Positions 29,940 through 37,730 of a stretch of 64,000 nucleotides of DNA are shown piece by piece (the stretch's first letter is position 1; each line of letters starts with the position of its first letter). The notes under the pieces were generated by a model. The model worked only from the letters and a program-made list of their open reading frames with translations, had not been told where the DNA came from and ran no database searches. A program made the position numbers and the translations under genes. Source of the stretch: Corallococcus sp. EGB. GTDB taxonomy: Bacteria > Myxococcota > Myxococcia > Myxococcales > Myxococcaceae. The stretch is from NCBI RefSeq assembly GCF_019968905.1, contig NZ_CP079946.1:8963356-9027355 (forward strand). The letters are read 5' to 3'.

Positions 29940-30865
29940 GTGCCCACCGCCGGGGCGGACTCCGGAGCCACGGGCGCCGGGGCCGTGGGCTCGGGCGCGT
30001 CCTTCATCAGCAGCAGGTAGGCGTCCTCCAGCGTGGGCGGCGTGCGCTCGAAGCCTGGGGGCACGGGCGTGCCCGGGGCCGCGTGGATGCGCACGCGGTT
30101 CCTGCCCTCGAAGAGCACGGCCTGGGTGACGCGGTGGGCCTGTTGGAAGGCGGCCATGTCGGCCGGGGGGACGGTGCCCTCGAAGAGGGTGTCGTGGAGA
30201 GCGGCCTTCGCTTCCGTGGGGCTGGTGATGGCCACCACGCGGCCCTGGCGGATGACGGCGAAGCGCGGGCAGAGCATGGCCACGTCCTCCACGATGTGCG
30301 TGGACAGGAGCACCGTGCGCTCATGGGCGACCTCCGCGAGCAGCCGGTAGAAGCGCTGGCGCTCCTCGGGGTCCAGGCCCGCGGTGGGCTCGTCCACGAT
30401 GATGAGCTTGGGGTCGCCGGCCAGCGCCTGCGCGATGCCCAGCCGCTGCCGCATGCCGCCGGAGTACTCCTTCACCTTGCGCTTCGCCGCGAAGGTGAGG
30501 TTCACGCGCTCCAACAGCTGGTCACACAGGACCTTCAGTCCCTGCGGCGCGGTGACGCCCTTGAGCTCCAGCAGGTAGCGCAGCATGTCCTGTCCGGAGA
30601 GGTACGGGTAGAAGCCGAACTCCTGCGGCAGGTAGCCCAGGTGCGGACGCAGCGCCTCCGGGTGGCGCACGAGGTCCAGGCCGTCGAGCGTCACCTCCCC
30701 AGAGGTCGGCTCCAGCAGGCCGGAGAGGATTTTCATCAGGGTGGACTTGCCCGCGCCGTTGGGCCCGAGCAGGCCGAACATCCCCTTGGGGACGTCCAGG
30801 TCCACGCCACGCAGGGCCGTCACCGGGCCCGGATACACCTTCACCAGATTGCGCAGGCTGAGCAT
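29936..30865 (-). CDS. ABC transporter ATP-binding protein
   Basis: 309 residues, one nucleotide-binding domain. Walker A GPNGAGKST is at residues 34-42, followed by a Q-loop (LPQEFGFYP), signature YSGGMRQR, Walker B LIIVDEP and an H-loop in LSTHIVEDV. The C-terminal 80 residues (after about 225) are the extra domain common in ABC-2/multidrug-type ATPases. ATG 30865 is the conserved start; 37 upstream codons are not family-like. Its stop overlaps the start of the permease-peptidase gene, and it is divergent from a small lipoprotein. Confidence 0.94.
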   Translation of the reverse strand: MLSLRNLVKVYPGPVTALRGVDLDVPKGMFGLLGPNGAGKSTLMKILSGLLEPTSGEVTLDGLDLVRHPEALRPHLGYLPQEFGFYPYLSGQDMLRYLLELKGVTAPQGLKVLCDQLLERVNLTFAAKRKVKEYSGGMRQRLGIAQALAGDPKLIIVDEPTAGLDPEERQRFYRLLAEVAHERTVLLSTHIVEDVAMLCPRFAVIRQGRVVAITSPTEAKAALHDTLFEGTVPPADMAAFQQAHRVTQAVLFEGRNRVRIHAAPGTPVPPGFERTPPTLEDAYLLLMKDAPEPTAPAPVAPESAPAVGT

Positions 30866-30974
30866 GTGGCCCGTTCTACGCCGAAGTCGGGTGCTCCATT
30901 TCCGGCTTCGTGCGAGAAGCGGGTACACGCTGCATCTGTAGACGCCTTCACGCGGCGTGATAGACAGCCAGACC

Positions 30975-31505
30975 ATGAACCTTCGACCTGTCTGTCTTTC
31001 TCTTGTGTTGGGTGCCTTCGCGGCCCTGGGCTGCTCGGGTCCGGCCTCTCTTCAGGGCCGGGCTCTGAAGCAGAACGAGTACCGGGGCTATGGCGAGTAC
31101 CTGCCCGAGCGCGACCGCGAGGTGCTGGCCCAGGCCGAGGCGGTGAAGGACGTAGCGTCGGTCATCTTCCTGCAGGAGACGTTTCCGGAGGGCATCGAGA
31201 TGACCCCTCAAATGCTCCAGGTGAAGGCCGGGTATTCGCACCAACTGCTGGGCAAACTGGCCTTCAGCCGGGGGCAGGTGGACTCCAAGCAGGACCTCAT
31301 CGAGCACGTGCGGCAGGTGGCAGTGGCGGCGGGAGGTGACGCGGCCGTCGGCATCTTCTTGCTCACGCCAGCCAATGACTACAGTCAGGCGCAGGCGGTG
31401 GAGGCGGTCATCATCAAGCTGGATCCCCGCGTGCGCGCGAAGCTGCGCCCTGCCGAGGCACCGGTGAAAGATGGCTCGCGCGCACCGGGCGTCGAGCAGA
31501 TCTAG
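30975..31505 (+). CDS. Small lipoprotein of unknown function
   Basis: 176 residues. The signal peptide ends in a lipobox-like AALGC. The mature part is an alpha/beta domain (about 35-155), with a possible catalytic-free fold, and contains the motif AAGGDAAVGIFLL. No family recognised. The ribosome-binding site before ATG 30975 is weak. It is transcribed divergently from the ABC transporter operon (109 bp between starts), which is too little context to assign a role. Confidence 0.65.
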   Translation: MNLRPVCLSLVLGAFAALGCSGPASLQGRALKQNEYRGYGEYLPERDREVLAQAEAVKDVASVIFLQETFPEGIEMTPQMLQVKAGYSHQLLGKLAFSRGQVDSKQDLIEHVRQVAVAAGGDAAVGIFLLTPANDYSQAQAVEAVIIKLDPRVRAKLRPAEAPVKDGSRAPGVEQI

Positions 31506-31538
31506 GCTTCGTGAGTCCCCTCCGTACGGGAGCCCGGT

Positions 31539-32591
31539 TCAAAACAGACGCTCTTCATCAGGGATGGTGTGAGGAGCCGCATGAACAGGCGCTCTCGGCA
31601 CGTCCTCCCCAATGCAGTCCCCCCGTGGCTCGCGGGAAGTGGGTTCAGTCGCAGCCGGGAGCCGTGGTGTTTCCCGGTCTGGCTCCCCAGGGAGGACCTC
31701 CCCATGAGGGAAGGGGGCACTCACCGGCGCCGTGTTGTCTTCAATTGCCGGCGCGGAATGGCCAACGCCCTGCCCCTCGTCACCAGGCAATGCCTCCGGC
31801 GATTCCTCCTGCGCGACTGGCACGGGATCGTTGGAGAAACACTCCTGAGCGCACGGGGACTCGGCGGAGACCGCTTCCTTCGGAACAGGAGCGAAGGCGT
31901 TCAGCAAGCGGTCATCGCAGGCCTTCATCAGCTTGGGCAGGTCCTGCTGGAGCGCCCGCGTGTCACGCTCTCTCAGGGCATCCGTCGCGCAAATCACCCA
32001 CTGGCGCAGCGCTTCACATTCCATGAAGGGCAGCAGTCGGGCCGGGCCGCCCAGGAAGGCCCGCTGCAGGGATTGAACGAGGAGGACATGCCCGGGCCGC
32101 TCCGCCACCCGGGCCGCCAGCCGGAGCAGCTCGAACTCCACCTGGGCGCACCGCTCTCCCAATTCCCACTTCGCCGCGTCCCAAAGCCTGAAGCAGAGGC
32201 TGCCCAGCACGTCCAGGTCCCGCTCGGAGGCCTTCGCGCAGCAGTCAACCAGCAGCTCCACCAGCACCTGCCGCCGGAGGCTGAAGTAGCCCTCCAGGAG
32301 CCACCGGGCCTCCGGCGAACGCGCGTCATGCAGCGCCAACCCCAGGTTCTCCAGGGTCAGCGACTCATCCAGTGCCACCGCGCGCGTCTTGCGTCCGGAG
32401 CGCTGCACCACCAGGCCCCGCGCCGCCAGCCGCCGCAGCGCCTCACGAATGGTGCCCCGACATACGTTATGGCGACGCGCCAGCTTCGCTTCCGAGCCGA
32501 ACTGCCCGCTGGGCGGCAGCCGCCCCAGAGCGATATCGCGCTCCAACTCCGCCTCCACGTATGCCACGAGCCCACCCCGCCCCATCCCCAT
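31539..32591 (-). CDS. GntR/FadR-family transcriptional regulator with long C-terminal tail
   Basis: 350 residues. A winged-helix GntR DNA-binding domain (about 5-75, with FGSEAKLARRHNVCRGTIREALRRLAA-type helices) is followed by an all-helical FadR_C/FCD-like effector domain (about 85-230). The last 110 residues are Pro/Glu-rich and probably disordered, which is unusual: FadR-type regulators normally end near 240 residues. ATG 32591 follows GGAAGGGGGA; the long frame upstream to 32810 includes the palindrome and is rejected. Likely autoregulated through the palindrome at 32710-32738. Target genes unknown; the divergent acyltransferase is the first candidate. Confidence 0.82.
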   Translation of the reverse strand: MGMGRGGLVAYVEAELERDIALGRLPPSGQFGSEAKLARRHNVCRGTIREALRRLAARGLVVQRSGRKTRAVALDESLTLENLGLALHDARSPEARWLLEGYFSLRRQVLVELLVDCCAKASERDLDVLGSLCFRLWDAAKWELGERCAQVEFELLRLAARVAERPGHVLLVQSLQRAFLGGPARLLPFMECEALRQWVICATDALRERDTRALQQDLPKLMKACDDRLLNAFAPVPKEAVSAESPCAQECFSNDPVPVAQEESPEALPGDEGQGVGHSAPAIEDNTAPVSAPFPHGEVLPGEPDRETPRLPAATEPTSREPRGDCIGEDVPRAPVHAAPHTIPDEERLF

Positions 32592-32709
32592 TCCCCCTTC
32601 CTCGTCCCAGCATCGCCATCCAACCACAGGGGTCTGACATGGATGGATGCGCAGGCCCGCCGTCCGAGCCGCCCGCGTGGCCGGCGTGCCCCCCGGGGCG
32701 CGGGCTGCG

Positions 32710-32738
32710 AAAACCTGTCCGACTGTCGGACAGGTTTT
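32710..32738. promoter_or_regulatory. 29-bp perfect palindrome, candidate GntR operator
   Basis: AAAACCTGTCCGAC at 32710-32723, a single central T, and its exact complement at 32725-32738, lie 119-147 bp upstream of the GntR start in the divergent region. The core TGTCCGAC-T-GTCGGACA resembles the odd-centred operators of FadR-type regulators (family knowledge). A second copy of the core is at 33009-33023. Confidence 0.55.
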
Positions 32739-33008
32739 GAGACAGCGCGCCCGGCGGGCGGCTCTGCCCGGGGTCCCGAATCGTCGTCCGCGCGGGCACA
32801 CCGTTCGCATTCACCGCGCCACGGAGAGAGGTGCCCGTCCCTGGCCTGAGGCTGCGACGCTCTCTCCGACAGCCACGGGTTTTCGGGAAAGTGCGTCCGG
32901 CTGGGGACGCTGGCCGTGGTCTCACCTCCGCGCCCCCGCGGGTCCGTCTCGCGGTCCGCCGCGGTGTTTCTCAATGCGTGCGCCCCTGGGCTCCTGCGAC
33001 TCGAACGT

Positions 33009-33023
33009 GTCCGACTGTCGGAC
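33009..33023. promoter_or_regulatory. Second copy of the GTCCGAC-T-GTCGGAC palindrome
   Basis: A perfect 7-bp inverted repeat with a central T, 96-110 bp upstream of the acyltransferase start. Sequence similarity to the first copy extends about 20 bp beyond the core on the right side, so these are related elements, not chance matches. Confidence 0.5.
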
Positions 33024-33118
33024 GGGGTTGGAGAATGCGTCTCCCCTGCAGCCGAGCAGCTCCACGGTGCAGGGTCTGATTGAGGGACGCGCGGGGGGCT
33101 GCGAGACTCGCGGCCGTC

Positions 33119-34297
33119 ATGGCTTCCTCCCGGCAGCAGCTGGATGCGCTCACGGGGCTGCGGTTCCTCGCGGCCGCGCACGTCGTCGCCTACCACGTGT
33201 ATCACCTGGTGTTCACCGGCGCGGAGGCACCACCGGCGCTGCATGGGCTGCTCGACAGCGGGTACGTGGGCGTCAGCTTCTTCTTCGTCCTGTCGGGCTT
33301 CATCCTTGGCTACAACTACCTGGAGCGGCCGCCGGACACGCGTGAGGCGCGCAAGGCATTCTGGGTGGCCCGCTTCGCGCGCATCTATCCCGTCTATGTG
33401 TTGGGCCTGGCCATCGCCGCGCCCGCGTACCTCAAGGGGCTGCGCGACGCGTGGGCAGTGGAGCCGTCGGAGGCGTTGCGGCAGGCGGAGGCGTTGGTGC
33501 TCACGCCGCTGCTGCTCCAGAGCTGGACGCCGTGGACGGCGCTGGTGTGGAACGGCGCGGGCTGGTCGCTGGCGGTGGAGGCGGTCTTCTACGCGCTCTT
33601 CCCCTTCCTGGCGGGGCGGATGAACCGGCTGGGGACCCGAGCGCTCACGGTGGGCGTGGTGCTCGCGTATGGGGCCGCGCTGTTGCTGCCGGCGCTCTAC
33701 ATGGTGGTGGATCCGGATCGCACCGGGGGCACGGCGTCCGCATACAACTCCGGACCGTGGATGCTGGCGCTGCGCTTCAACCCGCTGGCGCGGGTGCCGG
33801 AGTTCGTCCTGGGCATCCTCGCGGCCCGCCTCTTCATGCTGCGCGCGGGAGCGGCGCCGCGTCCGCGTCCGGTGCTGCTGGCGGTGGTGGGAGGCGGGGT
33901 CGTCGCGGCGCTCCTGGGGAGCACCTCGCTGCCCTTCCCGCTGCTGCACAATGGGCTGCTGGCGCCGGTGTTCGCGGCGTTGATCCTCCTGCTGGCTCGG
34001 AGCGAGGGCGTGGTGGCGCGGGTGCTGGCCTCCCGGCCGCTGCGTCTGCTGGGAGAGGCGAGCTACGCGCTCTACCTGCTGCACATGCCGCTGCTGTTCG
34101 CCTGGAAGTCGGTGCTCAAGCGGCTGGGTGCGTCGCCCACGTCGGTTTGGGCGGTGGCGGTGTTCTGCGTGGGGACGGTGTGCACGAGCGTGCTCGCGTA
34201 TGAGCGCGTGGAGAAGCCCGCGCGCGGATGGATCCGCGACCAGTGGGTGCGCCGGGGCGCGGGGCAGCGCGACGCGGGCCTCCAGCCTCGGACGTAG
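33119..34297 (+). CDS. Acyltransferase_3 family membrane protein (OafA/YrhL-like)
   Basis: 392 residues with about 10 membrane helices over its full length. The N-terminal motif DALTGLRFLAAAHVVAYH contains the family's conserved Arg and His, and FFFVLSGFIL is the second hallmark. These integral membrane proteins O-acylate sugars, lipids or antibiotics using acyl donors from the cytoplasm. Substrate unknown; envelope polysaccharide or a secondary metabolite are typical. ATG 33119 is chosen; the upstream frame from 33080 is short and unlike the family. It converges with the broken hybrid kinase. Confidence 0.88.
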   Translation: MASSRQQLDALTGLRFLAAAHVVAYHVYHLVFTGAEAPPALHGLLDSGYVGVSFFFVLSGFILGYNYLERPPDTREARKAFWVARFARIYPVYVLGLAIAAPAYLKGLRDAWAVEPSEALRQAEALVLTPLLLQSWTPWTALVWNGAGWSLAVEAVFYALFPFLAGRMNRLGTRALTVGVVLAYGAALLLPALYMVVDPDRTGGTASAYNSGPWMLALRFNPLARVPEFVLGILAARLFMLRAGAAPRPRPVLLAVVGGGVVAALLGSTSLPFPLLHNGLLAPVFAALILLLARSEGVVARVLASRPLRLLGEASYALYLLHMPLLFAWKSVLKRLGASPTSVWAVAVFCVGTVCTSVLAYERVEKPARGWIRDQWVRRGAGQRDAGLQPRT

Positions 34298-34303
34298 GAA
34301 CGA

Positions 34304-35862
34304 CTACGCGCTCATTGACTGGGACCTGCGGTGCGGAGCGCACTTGACGGGTCCCAGCTGCGCGAGCAACCGGCCGATCTCCACCAACTCCACGGGCTTG
34401 ACCAGGTGCAGATCGAAGCCGGCGTGCTCGCTGCGGGCCCGGTCCTCCGGCGTCCCATACGATGAGGTGCGCGTCCGAGGCCACGCGCCCCCGCAGCTCC
34501 TGCGCCATCTGATAGCCGTCCAGGCCCGGCAGACCGATGTCCAGGATGATGACGTCGAAGGTGCCAGGGGTCGCCATGGCGAGCGCCTCCGAGCCGTCCG
34601 AGGCGACCTCGACGGTGTGGCCCCACATCTGGAGCATCTCGCGCAGGCCTTCGCGCGCGTCGGGGTTGTCATCGACCAGGAGGATGTGTCACTTGCCCCT
34701 GCGGGACTCGATGCGCTCCACGGTGGCTTCAGGCCGCGCACCCTCCGTGAGCAGCGGCAGCGTGACGGTGAACGTGCTGCCCTGGCCCCGGCCCTCGCTG
34801 AAGACCTCCGCCTGGCCGCCGTGCTCCTCCACCAGGTGGCGCACCAGCGTCAGGCCAATGCCCAGTCCGCCCCGGCTGCGCGCGAGCCCCGCGTCCAGCT
34901 GCGCGAAGAGCTCGAAGATGCGCTCCTGGTACTCTGGCCACAGGCCGATTCCTGTGTCCTGCGCGGAGACGCGCACCCGGGAGCCCTCGGCCACGTGGGC
35001 GCCCACGGTGACGATGCCGCCTTCAGGCGAATCCTTGGAGGCGTTGTCGAGCAGGTTGGTGAAGACCTGCTCCAGGCGCGTCCGGTCGCCGTCCCCCCAA
35101 CAGGGTCCGGTGGAGAGGGCTTCGCGCAGGATGAGCTTGCGCTCCTCCATCACGGGCCGCGCGGCGGCGAGCGTGTGTTGCAGCACGGAGTGGAGGTCCA
35201 GCCGGCCGCGGCGCAGGGCGTACTTGCCCCGGGTGATGCGGCTGACGTCGAGCAGGTCATCCACCAGGTGGCGCAGGTGGCTCACCTGCCGCTCGAGGAT
35301 GGCGCGGCGGCGCGCGGCGGCCGCGGACAGGCCATTGGAGTCCTTCTGCCCGAGCAGTTGCACCGCGACGGAGATGGCGGCCAGGGGGTTGCGCAGCTCG
35401 TGGGCGAGCATGGCGAGGAACTCGTTCTTCTTGCGGTCGGCCTCCTCCAGGCGGGCGGCGTTCGCCAAGGCCTCGCGCTCCACGCGTCGCAGGCGCAGGA
35501 CGCTGTTGACGGTGGCGATGAGCTCTCCGGGGTCGAAGGGCTGGGTGAGGTAGACGTCCGCGCAGGCCCGCGACCTTCTTCTCCGCGGTGATGAAGGTCG
35601 CGGAGGTGTGGATGATGGCGATCTCCCGGGTGCGGGGGTCCTCCTTCAGCCGCCGGCACACCTCGTAGCCGCTCATGTCGGGCAGCTTCACGTCGAGCAC
35701 GATGACGTCCGGGTGCGAATCGACGGCGAGCCGCAGGGCCTCCCCGCCGGTGACCGCCTCCAGCATGTCGTAGCCCGCCTGGCGCAACGAGAAGGTGCCC
35801 ACGTAGAGGCTCGCGGGCGTGTCGTTGACGTGGAGGACGGTGGCTTTGATGGCAGCGAGCAC
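34304..35862 (-). pseudogene. Broken hybrid two-component protein: receiver - HisKA/HATPase - receiver
   Basis: Three intact-looking modules are read in sequence on the minus strand but not as one frame. (1) A receiver from GTG 35862 (VIVLDVKLPDMSGYEV has the phospho-Asp) runs to about 35575, where the frame shifts. (2) A HisKA/HATPase kinase (MLAHELRNPLAAI; GGLGIGLTL) runs from about 35565 and ends at TGA 34689-34691. (3) A second receiver (HILLVDDNP; VIILDIGLPG) continues in the same frame directly after that TGA, then shifts frame near 34460, where several residues of the beta4 strand are missing, and ends at TAG 34304. Three independent lesions, one with missing bases, argue for a decayed hybrid kinase over sequencing error. 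Confidence 0.75.
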
Positions 35863-35998
35863 GGCGACGCTCCCAGGGAGGAGCCGAGCCGGCTTCTACC
35901 GCGCGCCAGCGACGCACGCGACCTGGGATCATCCCACTCCCCGCCCCCTTACGCGCAGCGCGTTCCAGGCGGGCGGAGAGTGTTGGAACCGCGACGGC

Positions 35999-36364
35999 TC
36001 AAGGCTCCGTCCACACCGCCAGTTCGTTGCCCGTGGGGTCCGTGAAGTGGAAGCGCTTGCCTCCGGGGAAGGAGAACGTGTCCTTCACGATGCGCCCTCC
36101 GGCCTCGCGCACCTTGGCCAGCGTCGCGTCCAGGTCCTTCGAATAGAGCACCAGCAGCACGCCGCCCTTGGATACCTGGCGCTCCTTGTCGAAGCCACCG
36201 TTCAGCCGCCCGTCCATGAAGCTCGTGTAGTCCGGGCCATAGTCCTCGAACCTCCAGCCGAACACGGCGCCGTAGAAGCGCTTCGCCTCCGAGATGTCCT
36301 TCGCGGGAAGCTCGATGTAGTCGATGCGGTGGTGCTGCTCGGCCTGCTGCGGTGCGGCGGACAT
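35999..36364 (-). CDS. Glyoxalase/VOC-superfamily protein
   Basis: 121 residues, one vicinal-oxygen-chelate fold built of two beta-alpha-beta-beta-beta halves. The conserved end motif FTDPTGNELAVW holds the usual metal-ligand Glu; the first half has the IDYIELPAKDI strand. This small single-module type includes antibiotic-resistance and lactoylglutathione-lyase-like proteins; the substrate is unknown. ATG 36364 has a strong GGAGGAG ribosome-binding site. It lies 32 nt after the AraC regulator gene and could be transcribed with it. Confidence 0.86.
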   Translation of the reverse strand: MSAAPQQAEQHHRIDYIELPAKDISEAKRFYGAVFGWRFEDYGPDYTSFMDGRLNGGFDKERQVSKGGVLLVLYSKDLDATLAKVREAGGRIVKDTFSFPGGKRFHFTDPTGNELAVWTEP

Positions 36365-36396
36365 GGGTGTCTCCTCCAAGTGGGAACACCCCCACC

Positions 36397-37173
36397 TTAC
36401 GCACCCGCCTCCTGGGAGGATTGGACGAATCCGACCTGCCGCGCCTGCTCGCGCACGTATGCCCCCGGCGTCAGGCCTGTCAGCGCCCGGAATTCCCGCA
36501 CCTGGTGCGCCTGGTCGTAGTACCCCGCAGCCAACGCCCACTCCGCGCCCTCCAGCCCGCGCGACAACTCCACCGCGTGCTGCATCCTCGCGATGCGGCA
36601 CAACACCTTCGGCGACAGTCCCACCGCCGCGTGGAAGCGCCGCTCCACCTGGCGCGTCCCCACCCCCACCACCGCCTCCAGCGTGCGCACCGGCACCTGG
36701 CCCCTCGCCCCCAGGATGTGGTCCACCGCGCGCCGCACCCCCGCGTCCCCTTCCTGCCCGGGCAGCCGGCCCAGCAACAACCGCTCCAGCAGGGCGAAGC
36801 GCGCCGCCGTCCCCGGCGCTTCCGCCAGCCGCTCCCGCCACTCGCGCGCCTCGGGCGGCCAGAGGTCCCCCAGCGCCACCTTCGCGTCCGTCAGTTCGTT
36901 CAAGGGCAGCCGCAGGAACGGCTGCGCGCCTCCGGGCCGGAAGCGCACCGCGACGAAGGCCGCGCGCGGAGACAACGGCACCACCTCCGCCTTCCGCATG
37001 GCCCCCACCACGTGCAGCCCCACCCCACCCGTCAGGTCCACCAGGATGTCCAGACACCCATCCGGCAACACCCGGTGCACGCCCACTGGCGCCTCGCCCG
37101 ACAGCTCCAGCGCCCAGTAGCACTGGACGTACGGCGCCAGCGCCGTACAAGGGAGTGCCTCCACGTAGCGCAT
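36397..37173 (-). CDS. AraC-family transcriptional regulator
   Basis: 258 residues. An N-terminal DUF6597-like/AraC effector domain (about 1-140, starting with APYVQCYWALE) is followed by a C-terminal HTH_AraC pair of helix-turn-helices (about 160-245, ending in EFRALTGLTPGAYVREQ). It starts at 37173, where its ATG overlaps the TGA of the upstream Cache-domain kinase by one base (TGATG), so it is translated as the last gene of a kinase-kinase-regulator unit. AraC proteins are not phospho-acceptors, so the coupling suggests co-expression, not phosphotransfer. Confidence 0.88.
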   Translation of the reverse strand: MRYVEALPCTALAPYVQCYWALELSGEAPVGVHRVLPDGCLDILVDLTGGVGLHVVGAMRKAEVVPLSPRAAFVAVRFRPGGAQPFLRLPLNELTDAKVALGDLWPPEAREWRERLAEAPGTAARFALLERLLLGRLPGQEGDAGVRRAVDHILGARGQVPVRTLEAVVGVGTRQVERRFHAAVGLSPKVLCRIARMQHAVELSRGLEGAEWALAAGYYDQAHQVREFRALTGLTPGAYVREQARQVGFVQSSQEAGA

Positions 37174-37730
37174 CAGACCGCTTCCGCGACAGCCGAGCGG
37201 GGCAGCCACACCGTGAAGCATGTGCCCTGCCCCGGCCCCTCGCTGCGCGCCTCGATGCGGCCTCCGTGCCGCTCCACGATTTCGCGGCAGATGGCCAGGC
37301 CCAGGCCCAGTCCTCCGGCGTAGTGCTCCGCCGCGTTGCGCGCTCGGAAGAAGGGCGTGAAGAGCTGCGACAGGCTCTCCGCCGGAATCCCGATGCCCCG
37401 GTCCTCCACGTCCACCCGCACCTGCCCTTCCTCCTCGCGCACCCGCACGGCCACCGGCATCCCCGGCGGCGAATAGCGCAGGGCGTTCTCCACCAGGTTC
37501 GTCAGCAGCTGATCCAACCGCTGCTCGTCCCACCGCCCCACCAGCGGCGCGTCCGGGACCTCCAGGGACAACAACCCCTGGCGCTCAGGGCGCGTGACCT
37601 GGATGCGCTCCACCACCTCGCGCGCCAGCGCCACCAGGTCCATGGGCGCCACCGTCAGCGTGAAGCGCCCGGACTGCAACCGCGACACGTCCAGCATGTC
37701 GCCAATCAGCCGCGTCAGCCGGTCCACCTG
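37173..37730. repeat. 558-bp near-identical repeat, copy A
   Basis: The 3' end of kinase copy 1. Aligned by eye with 39725-40282 (constant offset 2552 bp), it differs at only 3 bases, all missense. A second identical block follows at 37794-37948, matching 40346-40500, separated by a divergent stretch of about 60 bp. Confidence 0.9.

Larger units (their letters stand above)
32592..33118. other. 527-bp divergent intergenic region
   Basis: It holds the two palindromes described separately and no credible gene. Open frames crossing it are Arg/Pro/Ser-rich shadows. Both promoters of the GntR and acyltransferase genes are presumably here. Confidence 0.55.
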
